DNA of 64,000 nt from Crossaster papposus (Eukaryota; Echinodermata; Asteroidea; Velatida; Solasteridae): assembly GCA_037893245.1 (NCBI GenBank), contig JBAIAA010000412.1:1860001-1924000 (forward strand), in the 5' to 3' direction. Each line of letters begins with the position of its first letter. Position 1 is the first letter of the stretch. The notes under the pieces are model-generated. The model worked only from the letters and a program-made list of their open reading frames with translations. It searched no databases and had not been told where the DNA came from. Shown piece after piece: positions 13,001-24,249 of this stretch. Made by a program: the position numbers and the translations under genes.

Positions 13001-14204
13001 GATAGGATATCTCACTCAGACTGGTGAGATATTCATTAAGCTATTGTGGCCAACAAGCTCCGATGAGTCAAAGTTCTGTTAATTCCAATTGGCTGATAGT
13101 TGGCATTCCTTCCCAATAAACTCCGCCCACTTCTAATGTCCCGGCCAATCAGTGGCTTCAGAGATGACTTGTTGCCAAGGTGAGCCTTGAGATGAATGAA
13201 GGTAGTATAGTGCCTGGTCAGTGTCCTGAAGTCATCATCAGGGTCAGTTGTAATTATCATGCAAATCATTTCCTGGTAAACTAGGATATCTTTATTTGGG
13301 TTTTCCCTAAATTAAATACTCCTGACTGAAATTCCACCTTGGAGGGAGATTACTAAATCAAGATGGCCAGACCTCAGCCAAACGAGAATTACACTTAGGC
13401 CAGTACAGTGTGTGGTCTGTTAGGTAAATTCTCCCCCCAACTAGTGTCACACATGGGTGGATCTAGATCAGCCTGAACTAATGAATTATTCATCAAGGAC
13501 ACATGTCCCCTGAACACAAAAGGTTAGCCAGTCATGAATATGGAGGACTCTTGATCAGTCCGTGGTTATAGAGCACTCTCATTGGATAACAGTGATACAT
13601 CCTGTGTGGCTATATTATCTGGCTCACTACCAAGTCTTGCTTCATAAACCGTTCCACCAGTCAAACTCGCTGGATGGTCGTGTGGAACTCTTGTCCCATT
13701 AATATCACCGGACAGACTGTACACAGTTATCTATTGTGCCTGCATGCGGGTTTAAAGCACATGTGGATAGTTTTCAAAGCTTGTGTCACCATTGAGTTTT
13801 CACATGTCATTTTAGGCATTGTTGAAGCAGTTTGGTGAAACGACATTTCCACAAACTGCAGCTGAACACAGCAAGTTTGTTGGATTCTTCTTGACTATTT
13901 TCTCCCAGCTTTGTTCCACCCTTCAGCATTGGGCAGCTCTCTGAAAACTGCCTACAACATTTCTTGTGCAATTGTCGTCATTCTGTAACACAGGATAATA
14001 TCAAGTCTCTCTGCAAACTTTCATCACCCGAGAAGCCAAAGATTTGACCAAAACTTCTTGAGAGGATCAGAAGATTTGTTTTCAGCTGGATTATCTGCAT
14101 CCCACACCACACAGTTTGAGCCGCCGTCGCATCCCAGCAAACATTTTCCCGTTTTTGACAGTGTTTTCTGTGGGAGCAACGTACCCCTGACCACCCCTCT
14201 TGAG
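13001..14204 (+). promoter_or_regulatory. Candidate upstream/5' region of the NR0B-like gene
   Basis: This 1.2-kb stretch is more balanced in base composition than its flanks and contains no transposon copy. Two NF-Y-type CCAAT words (GGCCAATCAG at about 13143, and the reverse-strand AGCCAATTG near 13088), an ATTCATTGG-like word and a TATA-like GCTATATTATC at about 13608 are present. An open frame without a good ATG runs into the coding exon from 14058 and is probably 5' untranslated. Functional assignment is inference from position and composition only. Confidence 0.3.
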
Positions 14205-14522
14205 ATGTACATCATGTCTGAGACCTATGCTGAGCCCAGTCAGCCCCTTAATCTCGTCCAGCCCTCCAAGAGCAAAGCCAAGATGATGGCCCGAGCTGTG
14301 GCCTCGCAGTGGTCATCGGTTCACCGCATCGACTCCGGCTGCCAGTGTCCGCAGATAGACTCGAAGAGCTCCATCTTGTACCGACTCCTGACGGACAGTT
14401 ACTATAACGGGGCTCCTTGCTCCTGCGCCAGCCCCCACTGCCTGAACGGTCTACCGAGTCCTAGGGAGAGCAAACTGAAGATACTCCTGGAGGAGTCTAA
14501 GAAACAGGCCGTGCAATCGTAG
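14205..14522 (+). CDS. NR0B-like nuclear receptor, N-terminal open frame
   Basis: A 105-residue frame from the first ATG (a second in-frame ATG lies at 14214) to a TAG at 14520. It is GC-richer than the surrounding DNA. Visible features are PLNL at residues 14-17, CQC at 46-48, an ILYRLL box at 57-62, CSC at 72-74 and Cys79, then a charged tail ending LKILLEESKKQAVQS. DAX1 and SHP (NR0B receptors, transcriptional corepressors lacking a DNA-binding domain) carry LYxLL boxes between Cys-rich pairs in their N-terminal part and use them to bind other receptors, so I assign it to NR0B. In those proteins the same exon continues into the ligand-binding domain. Here it stops, with 3'UTR-like AT-rich DNA after it. 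It could be a short isoform, a separate short gene, or the front of the gene completed at 18.9 kb through an unseen splice. Confidence 0.5.
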   Translation: MYIMSETYAEPSQPLNLVQPSKSKAKMMARAVASQWSSVHRIDSGCQCPQIDSKSSILYRLLTDSYYNGAPCSCASPHCLNGLPSPRESKLKILLEESKKQAVQS

Positions 14523-17500
14523 TAGCGAAGGGACAATTCCTCGCTCCCGGCCAGAGGGAGAGAGAAAGAGACAGTTGTTAGTGACTATCCCCAGTCATGA
14601 TTTGAGTATGTACATGTATTTATTTATCATTATTTATTGGTTGCATTCGACTTGAAATCAAGTGCAGCGACATCCCCACCATTTAACTTGTGTTTTAATG
14701 ATCGTTTAAATTAATGGAAAATTAATTGAAATATATTATAGGAAAGAAGCTTGTATATATAGTTTTAAACTAAAGCAAAGAGTTTATGCTACGATTACCT
14801 GTAGGTTGTGGATCAGAGACGGCATTTCTTTTTTTCATTTTGGTTCAATTTTGTTATTCAAACTGGCAATGTTTCCAGGCTGAACGAGGATCGCGCATTT
14901 TAATGCAGTCATTTCTAAATCTGTTTCTAACTTGCTGACTGGCTCTGAAATTGTGAATTGTTTTAATAATTTAAGTCAGCATTTTAAAAATGTCTGCTCA
15001 TATTGAGTACATAACAATTAACATACACAATTGAGAGAACTGTCGTAATTGTTGTATTATTGATGTCTTTAACTTCAGAACCCATTGAGAATTGTTTGTC
15101 TCCCTTAATTTATTTTGGTGTTTATATCTGAGCACTCGAGTACATTTTGCAAAGGAGGGCCCCCTGGCCCTGTGTGCACTGTGTGCTGTTTTGTCACTTT
15201 TTGATAATGCCAAGTTTTTATTTACTGCGTGATTCCAGAAAACAAATTCAACTCTTCAAAAATACTGAAATTTAATAACCCACTGTTGGATGTACATTTT
15301 ATTTGCAGTTGGCTCTCTGCATCACATGTATGTCCACAGGAGGAAAATAGAATTTGTTTTTCAAATCATTCTGCTAGAATTGCAAGTTCCACAGTTCAGT
15401 GGACGCATTCATTGTAAGATTGTCATTGCAACAAACGGTGATGAATACATACATGTTTCCTTGTTGCCTTTGTGCACGATCTTATTTGTTTAAGGTACAT
15501 GCAGTTCCGATATATTTGGTCTGGTTTCCTTTGTTTGTTGAGAGAACAGTGAATCGTTTGTTGATTTGTGGCACAACTGTGAAATCTTTTAACTTAAAAA
15601 GTACAGACGGCACATTTTCAGTTTCCAGTTTGTTAAACTTAAAGGTCAATCTGTATTTGTATTTTGTGTTTAAATTACACCCCCCCTTTTTTTTTTAAAG
15701 GTTGTTTGTACTACGAGGTTATGAAATAACGCGTTGACAATATTTCTTTCACAAAAAAAAAAGTTTTGTCAAACCTACATGTATGTTTTCACATAGACTT
15801 CATAAATGAAAACCTTTTTTGTTTTTAGCATTTATTGTGTAATTTTCGAAGACCCCCCCCCCCCCCCCCAGACAATTAATAGTTAAATATGCCTTGTAAA
15901 TAAATCTTTATTTGTTGAAGATATGCTTCAGAAGGTTTCAATTGTTCTCTGTTAAGAAAAACTGATACAATTTGTAAAGCTGCCCCCCAAAAAAAAAACA
16001 AAAAAAAAACAAAAACCTGAATATATTATTACGGAAAGAATCATATTTTTGTTGATGGCAATTACATGAGAATCGATATTGTCTCATGTTCATGTAAAGC
16101 AAAGTCAATTTGGTAAAGATTTGGCGTTTTATTCCTCATTTTTCTATTTTGGACAGGAATTTTCTGTTTTTCATTTTTTTTCTTCAGTTGTCTTGAGGAC
16201 GTACATGTACTGTACATGGTATAAAAAATACACTACATGTATGCCCTGTGGTTTTAGAAAAACAAATTTGTTTCTGAGGATATTATAACCCACTGTACGC
16301 CATGACTTTACATACGACTGGGTTTTGTAATAAAGATCAAGATGCATGTGAATATTTTTAAAAAGTGAATATTAAAAGATCAAACATTTGACGAAAATTA
16401 AATGTTGGGTGAAAAGAGTTTATTTGATTTTGTTGTTTAATGTTGAATGCAATTTTGAGTGTTCATAGAAATTTATTCCTTCTTGTTAACGTTAAGGGTA
16501 AAAAAATGACTGTACAAAAAAACTGGAAATCCTTTTTAAAAAAATGATGAATTATTGAATCACAGCAACAAAAATTGTCACTGCTTTCCTTTTTGAAACA
16601 TTTTTTTAGTGTGTGTGATGTAGTTGGAAAGACGAAGACAGACTGTGAGCGAATGTTAAATCATGGAGAAATATTCCTCCCTGGTTAAACAAAGACTGAG
16701 GACATTTTGTATTATATTTCTGGCTTTCAGCAAAACCGAAAATACCGCATGGCCTTGCCTGTAATGACTAGCACAAGTCTGGCATGGCCTTGCTCAGAAA
16801 TCAGACAGCTCCATATAGCTCTATGGACAACTCTTATTTTATTTTTGTTGATTTAAAAAAAAAAAAAAGTTGGTGCCCTTTCCACAGTAATCAACATCTG
16901 GCCTTGTTAGCTGTAGCTGGGATTAACAATAATGACCTTGGCAGTCATGCTGTCCTTGAGTGCTTCACTGTCCTTGGAAGAGAGAGAGAGGGAGAAAATA
17001 TACAGTCAGCCATGTGGTTTTTTTTGCCCTCCCTTTTCATTTTTTCCAATTTTTTTTTTCTCTATCTGAACAAGGTCGTCCTTGTTTGTGCTCCCCTCTG
17101 ATTGGTTCTTTCGTTCGAGGCCAACCCCGATAAGCGAATCGCGTAGCGGGACTCACGGACCGGTCATTGATTTACCGGTTGTTGTTTTTGTTTGGTCGTT
17201 GGCATTTGTTTCCATCCCGGACTGTATTTTTAGTGTCCATGGCTGAATCCCTGCGCTTGCTTGTTTGGACTGTTTCAAGCAAGCGTGAGTAAAGCGGAGC
17301 GCCCCGTGTTTGTACGTTTCGGTTGTAAGACCAGTTCGGCCTTGGTTTGATGGGAGTACAAACAGTAGGGGGTTTGGTAATCTCAGCCAGCGGGATGAGT
17401 CCAAGACCAAGTTTGAAGGCTCCCCGGGGAACAATGCATAGAAATAATTTGATTTTGAGTAGCATGTTTGTCTTGTCCATTTCCGGCAAGTCAATCATAA

Positions 17501-17929
17501 TTGTTGTCATTGGGGCTTTTTTGTTTGTTTTTTTCTCTCTATCCGACTGTATCAGATGAAATTCTAATCAAGAAATGAAAACGGTATTTTTTTTTCAAGA
17601 TTTCAGTTTTTCCCACATTTTTTGAAAAACATCACAGAAATTCAGTTAGAAAGTTCTCCATCTGGATATTTATTTTTATTTTCCCCCTATGCCAACGTGG
17701 ACTTTTACTTTTTACTGATTTTAACTTTTTTCAAAAATTTGTTTCATCCTCCCGACTTTAAGATGGCCCAGTATAATGATATAAAAATACAAATAATAGC
17801 ACTGACAAGTATAGATTTAAAACAAGGATTTTTTTATTTCAATGATTAAATCATGGTTTTCAGAGCTAGTGATGTTTCTACTTGGATGTCCTTGGTGTGC
17901 ATGACGTACCATTTGAGCTTGCTCCATCG
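14523..17929 (+). other. Putative 3'UTR and intron of the NR0B-like gene
   Basis: AT-rich, with no transposon copy recognised. AATAAA at 16329-16334 could end a short transcript of the 5' frame. I looked for the missing ligand-binding-domain middle (helices 3-9) in the + frames and found no convincing segment. A C run lies at 15853-15869. The GC-richer patch at 17.1-17.5 kb is open in several frames on both strands but resembles no receptor. Confidence 0.35.
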
Positions 17930-18250
17930 GGCTTGCAGGGCCCAAATAATGCAAACAATGTGCACCCGTCTGTGGCATCGTTTTTAAATTAATCGCTTAA
18001 AATTAATTAGTCAGGGTACACATCATGCCTAATTAAGCACGAGTACCGCCACCGGGCCGTGGCAGGAATGGCTCATCTGTTTCCTTTCCTTTCTTTTCTG
18101 TTTGAACCGGGCTAGACAGACAGCAATTTTAATGAGCACATTAATTAGTGTCAAAGCAGGGTTTACATAATGAGTATAACATGTTGTGTTATTCTGCACT
18201 GAGTAACGTTGCTGCACAGTTTTGGGTGATGGACGCATTCGGTGTCTCAA
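17930..18250. promoter_or_regulatory. Homeodomain-site cluster, candidate intronic enhancer
   Basis: Within about 320 bp there are several TAAT-core words, including AAATTAATCGC, AAATTAATTAGTC, CCTAATTAAGC and CATTAATTAGTG, mixed with GC-rich non-repeat sequence (CCGCCACCGGGCCGTGG). It lies about 0.7-1 kb upstream of the terminal NR0B-like exon. Such dense palindromic TAATTA sites in unique sequence suggest a homeodomain-bound element. This is inference; conservation was not tested. Confidence 0.3.
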
Positions 18251-18897
18251 AATGGGGATCGATCGTTTGATTTAGATCAAAGCAACAGGTCTGATCACAC
18301 AAAAAGATTGGATTTTGTGATTAAAATATAAGTTTGCTATTTGTTCAAATACCCATCTTTTTATTTTAAAGTGTCATAAATTAAACCTAACTTCCTACTG
18401 CCTCTCCTAGGTACCAGACCAAATCAGCTAAAAATCCAGCAGTCTATTTTCTTGTTATACTTGGGTTAATAGAACTACCACTGAGGTGTTGATTGTTGTT
18501 GGGCTAAGTACACATATGACAACACTACTGGAATTACTCCTAGGCAAAATTAATAAATTGAACCAGCACTGCTTCAGGCCTTCTGACCAAGGCAATCAAT
18601 CTTCTCCTTTTTTCATGCCATGCCTCAATTACCAAGTCTGCCAAAATCCAATAAATATGGGGGATGAATTTTAGCGGATTTGAGCTGGTTAGGGTCTTAG
18701 GGTACTAAAGTTTGGGGTTTGAGTTGAATCGAAACGTTTTGAAAAAGAAAGAGGAAGTTTGAAACTTTACATGTGGCCTTCAGAATAAGGCAACGTCACA
18801 TGGTAAATAAAACAGTTGAAATTGTTAAATTTGATTAAAAGAAAAAAGAATATATCTTATTTTTGTCTTCTTTGTTTCTTTGTTTGTTTTTGTACAG

Positions 18898-19139
18898 ATA
18901 TTCCAGGCTTGGTAGACCCCGCTATGGTGGAGACGCTTCAGAGCGAGGCCCAGCTGCGTCTAAGCGAGTACGTGGCGGCCACACGGCCCCGGGATCCCCT
19001 GCGCTTTGCCCGGGTCCTGCTCAGTCTTCCCCCACTGCGCAACATCCGCTCTCGCGTCATCAGCCAGCTCTTCTTCCGGGAGCTGATCGGCGGGGTGCCC
19101 ATGGAGGACTTGCTGGAGCAGATGATGACGGCGCATTGA
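18898..19139 (+). CDS. NR0B: NR0B (DAX1/SHP-type) receptor, terminal LBD exon
   Basis: The exon follows a pyrimidine-rich acceptor ending TTTTTGTACAG and enters in phase 1, so the split codon is most likely Asp before IPGL. It encodes 79 residues of a ligand-binding domain: helix 9-10 region with LQSEAQLRLSEY, DPLRFARVLLSLPPLRNI, the helix 11 signature SQLFFRELIG, and an AF-2-like helix 12 PMEDLLEQMM, then TGA. Human NR0B1 has, from memory, its only intron after the first base of the Asp codon before VPGL, followed by 80 residues ending in the same LFFR-IIG-V-M-D order. Length, phase and motif order therefore agree. NR2E3-type receptors are the closest alternative on residues alone. The 5' partner of this exon is not established. 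AATAAA follows at 19818. Confidence 0.75.
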
Positions 19140-19920
19140 GGACACACCACGCGGAGGGAGAGACACGGGAGACACAGTTGTTCTCCGTTCTTTTCCCCCT
19201 GACGTCCTCTGTCCGAGATGCGACGCTCTTGAAAAAAACCAGATTTGTTCCAATGAGCATTGACACCGTGAACATCTAACAATAGAAACACCATGCAAGG
19301 ACAATGAAAATCCATTGTTACTTGGCACTAAAAAAAAATTCCATTGTTACATGTTCACAGTGTGACAAGATGACCTTCTTGGGTTTGTTTGTAAGTTAAT
19401 TTATTTATTTTTGTTTTATGACCTCCCAGACCTGCTTCTACAGATAATGCAGTTCCTTTTCTTCTTTTTTCAGAAAGAGGATTTTGTAAGAACACAGTCG
19501 TTTTTCGCTGTATCTATGGAGATTGATTTCTTCAAGAATGATGAAAGTTGTCATTCTTTCTCCTTAAAAAAAGAAAGAAAAAAAACAAGAAAGAAAAGTA
19601 AAGAAAGAAATAAAACTAGAACTTTAGGTGAAAGAGAACACAAGTTAAAGTTTGCAGCTGGGAGGTCAGTAATCACAAACCCAAGATGTGCACATTGGAA
19701 ACTCATTGGAATGTATGCCAACCTGAAGCCACCGAGTTTATTGACCAACATTTCTTACTTAAATTTAGTTTTTAAAAAACAAACAAACAAACGGGAAGAT
19801 ACAAATGTATAAACATAAATAAAAACTGCAAAGCGGAATTCATATTTTATGTGTATAACCAAATTGTCTCGCGCATTAATTCTAGAGGGGGAGGTGACTG
19901 ATGGGGAAGGTATACTGGTT
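19140..19920 (+). other. 3'UTR of the NR0B-like gene
   Basis: Begins after the TGA at 19137. It becomes A-rich (a long AAAGAAAG stretch at 19565-19612) and has an AATAAA polyadenylation word at 19818-19823, which would give a 3'UTR of about 0.7 kb. An open frame at 19411-19812 is Lys/Phe-rich, low in complexity and unlikely to be coding. Confidence 0.4.
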
Positions 19921-20400
19921 CACACCTGAGAAATAAAGGTTCAAATTTGCATCCTATAGTTGATACAATAGAAGCACCCCTAAGGGTGCACAGTTTATCA
20001 GTTTGCGCCGGAGGACAGATAATTATATATACACGCAAAGTTTTCCCAATAATCAAAACAGATGACGCATAAACACGTCACGAGCAAGGCCAGAAATCTC
20101 TGTCGGCAGCGAGCAAGGCCGGAAATGCGTGAGTGTGGTTCCCAGTACCATCGGCCTGAACCCGCCTCGGATCGAGTTTCATTAAAAATAATCCCGCGCC
20201 TCGGCACGGTGATGTTTAAATAATCCCGGCACGAACTGGTTAAACCTATTTGGGTTCAACTCTAACACATTGTACCCTTAAAGGTGCAAAATGTCACCCC
20301 TTGAACCCTTTTTAGGTTCAAATATGCACCCTGTTTTAGGGGTGCTGCTGTTGTTGTAATCAATTAGGGTGCAAAACTAAACCTCTATTTCTTAGGTGTG
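19921..20400. mobile_element. CACACCT-ended inverted-repeat element with nested insert
   Basis: The left end reads CACACCTGAGAAATAAAGGT and the right end, on the other strand, CACACCTAAGAAATAGAGGT, 18 of 20 matching. The body repeats GGTTCAAATTTGCA- and AGGGTGCA-type words on both arms. A second, unrelated repeat occupies 20031-20244 inside it. Non-coding DNA transposon remnant, 480 bp including the insert. Confidence 0.65.
20031..20244 (+). repeat. GAGCAAGGCC repeat, copy 1 (nested)
   Basis: About 214 bp from ACGCAAAGTTTTCCC to CGAACTGGTTAAA. Contains the direct pair GAGCAAGGCCAGAAAT / GAGCAAGGCCGGAAAT and GGATCGAGTTTCATTA. A second copy with the same limits is in DDX10 intron 2 (50254-50466), which defines the unit. 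No coding capacity; a SINE is possible but no A box is convincing. Confidence 0.6.
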
Positions 20401-20522
20401 TTGGCTAGTCCCATGTTCAATGTCATGTGAGAAATATTAAGATTGTGAAATCGGTGTTAATATTGCACAATGGCAATCTAAGAAATTAACAGCACACAAA
20501 CAAAACCACCTAAATTAAGAAG

Positions 20523-20897
20523 TTAAAGGTAGGATACACCATTGCTTAAATTATTAAAAATGACTGGATTTTTGGGGTTGTATTTTACAGTAAATATCGT
20601 TTAACAAATATATTGTTTTTTTACTAAGTAAATATAGTAAATATCGTCCGAAGTTTTACAATCATGAATGCTGAAAAAAAAAAAAAAAAAACGATGTTCG
20701 TTTTCAACAGGCGTCTGGCAGTGGTTCTTAGGTTTTTTCTTTATAGTTTTTTTGGTTTTGAACAATTACAAGATATCTAGCGCAATAACATTGCTGAATG
20801 TCTATAACCATCATTTACTTTCAAATAAAGTAAGATATTTCTGAATAATTCGGTAGTAAACATTTTCGATATCTGCAAATGGTGTATCTTACCTTTA
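20523..20897 (+). mobile_element. TTAA-bounded palindromic MITE, copy 3
   Basis: Starts TTAAAGGTAGGATACACCAT and ends ATGGTGTATCTTACCTTTA. It contains the GTTTTACAATCATGAATGC and AGATATCTAGCGCAATAACA blocks. The GC-rich core has been lost and an A run (about 20675-20692) has been gained. About 375 bp. Confidence 0.8.
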
Positions 20898-23177
20898 TCA
20901 AACACAGAAATTCAGTGCTTTTTGTAATTACACACTGTCATCACGTGATTGCATACACGTACCTATTTTGGAATATAACTAATTTGTTGTGTTGCATTTC
21001 TTTTTAGTTGTACGTTATTCGTGCTTTGGACGCACGTCAGGACCAGTAATTGCAAACTGGTCTTAGTTATTTGTAACCAAGTTGCTTTTTAAAAAAAATC
21101 ACTTCGAAACCCACCTTTGATGTAGCTCACATTTGCCAGATCTCGTTATTGGAAGCAGACCATTTTACAGAGTTCTAAAGTTTGTTTTCTCTTTTCTGCA
21201 CTTCGTATTTGGCTGGAGAACACCGAGTGTGTACCACTAAGCCTAAATTATAGAAATTTAATTTATTTTGCTTTGGTCATGCACGCATAGTATTATAGTC
21301 AACTGAAATGAAACACCGGTATTTTACATGTACTTGTAATGTTGTTTATTTGATTATTGTATCAGATACAAGAAAAGAAACATTGAAATGCTCAAATTTA
21401 TCTTTCAGAAGGTAAAACAAAAACTTAGATTGCAGCTGGTTTATCTGTCAACTCATTTGAAAACTTCTATTTTTTTTTAATTTTTTTTTTTGGGGGGGGG
21501 GGGGGGGGGGGCGGGGGGGTTGATGAGAACTCTTTGGCAATCTAGCTATTAGAAATCTATGCACACAGGTGATTTTAGAAAATGTTTATTTATTGATAGG
21601 GCCGTCGGAAGACAGGCTGCCATATACTGTACAGTAAAGACTACTCGATTTCTCCCACCTAAAGTTGTAATCAAGTCAAGCGATATGTACAGAGTTTTTA
21701 AGTATTTGGAGTTTCTCAGAAAAGTTAAAAAGAGAATTACTTGATTAGTGTATAATGTATTTCATGTATGTGTGTACAGTCATGTAATTGTCTGTGGTTT
21801 TTTTTTCTTCTTCAGATGGCTTTAAAAAGGTCAGTGTTGTGCTTGTGTGATATGTGATAACACTGTTCTAAATAGTGCTGTTAGACTAAATTAGGTTAAA
21901 AATCTGGCTCAACGTTTCTCAGTGCCAGCAGGTTATAGTTATAGTGATGCCCTACAGATTTGTAAAAAAAGGAATTCACTTAAACAAGAACTGTTTGATG
22001 GTTTTTAATATATATATTTTTCCTAGATTCTAAATTGCAGCCCTATAAGTTGCAACTTTTAAGTTCGGACTGCGTACATCTCATTAAAAAAAAATTGTTT
22101 GTGAAACAGATAAATTTATAAACAGGAAATGCATTGTGGCCTTGTCACTGAATGCAAGGATTTTCCCTTTCATCACCATGGAGATAATAAAAGATTAAAA
22201 CAAGGGAATACGTCAAAGACTGATTTTAGATTTTGCTTGCCTAAATGGTGATTTATTCAAGATTTGTTCCCTCGTAGGTTTTGCACATTCACGTTTTAAC
22301 TTATTTTATTTAAACTCAAGAATCCACGACTGTTACATTACTTTATTAGCAATATGTCACATTTTGTAATGGGCTTTGTGATGTTTCAGTTTTGTTTTGC
22401 TTACAAATTCGTTTTTTTGAATTTTTTTCCCCCCCAGTGTGTTGCTTTGAAAACATTTCATAAGTATTAATAAAAACAAAGTGTTGATAAAGTTCCGAAA
22501 GGGAACTGTGTAAAAAGGAAGTGTGGGTTATTTATAGACCCAGATTATTTATTGCGATTAGTAAAGACTATTTATGATTGGAGAGAAAGTTAGAAGAAAA
22601 AAAAATCAACTGTTTGCCTTATTTTTGTTTGTGTTTACAATATACAATTGAGTAGAAACACAAAACTTGGATCAAATCTTATTCTTCATTTTTGTAGTAC
22701 TTGTAGATGCAGAATTTTATGTTTGAAAGCAAAGCAGACGAAGAATATGTCCTTTTATAACTGAAATATCGCCGCTGGCTTATTGAAAAGAACAATAATT
22801 TACAAAAAAAGAGATGAGAAGAGATTTGAGCGATAAGATTAAACAAAATCAGAAAAGAAATGTTTGTTGTTAAACAAGCTCCAAGCCTCACTGAAATACC
22901 GCTTATTGTTTGTAGTTGTATTAATGAAACACAGATTATAGTGTATAAATATTTAAACTTTAAGATGTTTGCATTGTTTCCTCATTGTTTAAGACTTTCT
23001 GCGTTTGTTTGCCTGTAAATAAGTTCGAGAAGTGAATAGTTGATTTTTTGTGTTTGTTCATATTTATAAACGTTGTCAACATTTACTTTCTCAAGGTTCT
23101 ACAAATGTACACCATGTTATTTTCTTTTTGGCTCAATTTGATAATAAACAGAAAATGGACTCGAATATATCAAGGTA
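20898..23177. other. Intergenic, nothing recognised; poly-G tract
   Basis: AT-rich, no supported gene. A T run followed by an interrupted G run lies at about 21471-21519. Short open frames at 21.6 and 22.7-22.9 kb match nothing known. Confidence 0.4.
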
Positions 23178-23580
23178 TTATGTGGGCGGGGTTTTGATGA
23201 CCTCTTGAAGATTTCCATCCATTCCTGAATCTAGGTTACTAATGAAATCTGACGCCACTTGTTTTTCTTCGTATAACAATACCAATAAAGGACAGTCACT
23301 GCAAAACTGTTGAGAAGACATGAAGTAGGACTGAGAAACGTCTCCAATTTTGTTAGGAAATATTTGTCTAAACTCTGTATAGACTCTGCACACAAACTCT
23401 GAAGCGGCGTCAGGATACAAGATTCTTTCTGAATCGTCCAGCTGCAATATTCAAGGCAACATGACAGATATATTCATCACACACTCTCGACCATTCATAA
23501 AACCAATTCATTATTCCCTGAATTGGTGCTTCGACGCCACCTGTCGACGTCTTGGGTAGTAATTTCCCATTCTCGTTTGA
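23178..23580 (-). pseudogene. Unidentified frameshifted coding remnant
   Basis: Two open frames on the - strand abut and overlap. The first (23580 down to a stop at 23410) reads GGVEAPIQGIMNWFYEWS, then VCDEYICHVALNIA. The second (23447 down to TAA at 23178) reads QLDDSERILYPDAASEFVCR through FRQIFPNKIG and ends EVIKTPPT. Residue composition (Trp, Tyr, Cys in varied context, no low complexity) looks protein-like, unlike most open frames here. A one-base shift near 23440 would join them. Alternatively an acceptor ending ATTGCAG at 23442-23445 could start the second frame as a terminal exon. I do not recognise the protein; it could be a decayed gene, a transposon gene or chance. Confidence 0.3.
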
Positions 23581-24002
23581 CTATAAGACCACTATTTTCA
23601 AGTTAATAAGAGAAAGTAACTTGTAAATAAGTAGCACAAGTTCAAATTAGTTCAATAATATTATTGAACTTTCAAACAAAACTATTGTCTGTAATAACTT
23701 TATTTTTTGATTTTCGTGTTTCCGAAATCACTTCATGTAACAGCCAAACGGACTCGAGAGTCTGTTGTTTGGGGAAAATCATTTTGGTAGGTCGATTACT
23801 ATGGATTTTTGAAATTTTTGTGCAAACCGAAATTCATGTGTCTGTGTGTTGCTGTAAAGCTTTATTCTTTGTGTCGTTGGTGAATAATAAAATCAGACAA
23901 CAGAACTATACAAAAAAAAGCAGAATTTGATTCTTGTATTATGTTTGTTTGTTAGTTGCTGATTATTTCATACTAAACACGCCCGGTTTCCCTCTGCTAC
24001 CT
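23581..24002. other. Upstream of the - strand remnant, nothing firm
   Basis: On the - strand a 50-codon frame (about 23670-23840) contains PKQQTLESVWLLHEVISET, possibly an extension of the remnant below it, but no start, splice pair or homology is visible. Confidence 0.2.
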
Positions 24003-24249
24003 GGGGCCAATTTCATAAAACGTGTAAGCACTAAAATTTGCTTAGCATGAAAATTCTTCCTTGGAAAAAAACAGGGTTACAAACCAACATGTCAGTAGAT
24101 GTTTATTGTTTGTGACTGGTATTCAGTTCTTTTTTGCTTTGAATGAAAAAAGCACATGGAGTTTGGGCCGATAACCTGTTTTTACTGAGCAAGACTTTGT
24201 TGTGCTAAGCACATTTTTGTGCTTACATGTTTTATAAAAAATTGGCCCC
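24003..24249. mobile_element. GGGGCCAATTT inverted-repeat MITE, copy 1
   Basis: Begins GGGGCCAATTTCATAAAACG and ends with the complement TTTTATAAAAAATTGGCCCC. Both arms carry the TAAGCACAAAAATGTGCTTAGC-type stem. A complete copy of 247 bp, non-coding. Related fragments lie at 32.1, 50.8 and 51.2 kb. Confidence 0.7.

Noticed and set aside
15283-15493. Open + frame containing CW and LF residues, considered as the missing NR0B helix 4-5 region
   Set aside because: AT-rich, no LBD signature beyond CW, no splice sites in phase, and very different base composition from the two supported exons.
17153-17510. Two overlapping - strand open frames of about 112 codons
   Set aside because: Both frames are open only because the patch is GC-richer; neither resembles a known protein, and the + strand is also partly open.
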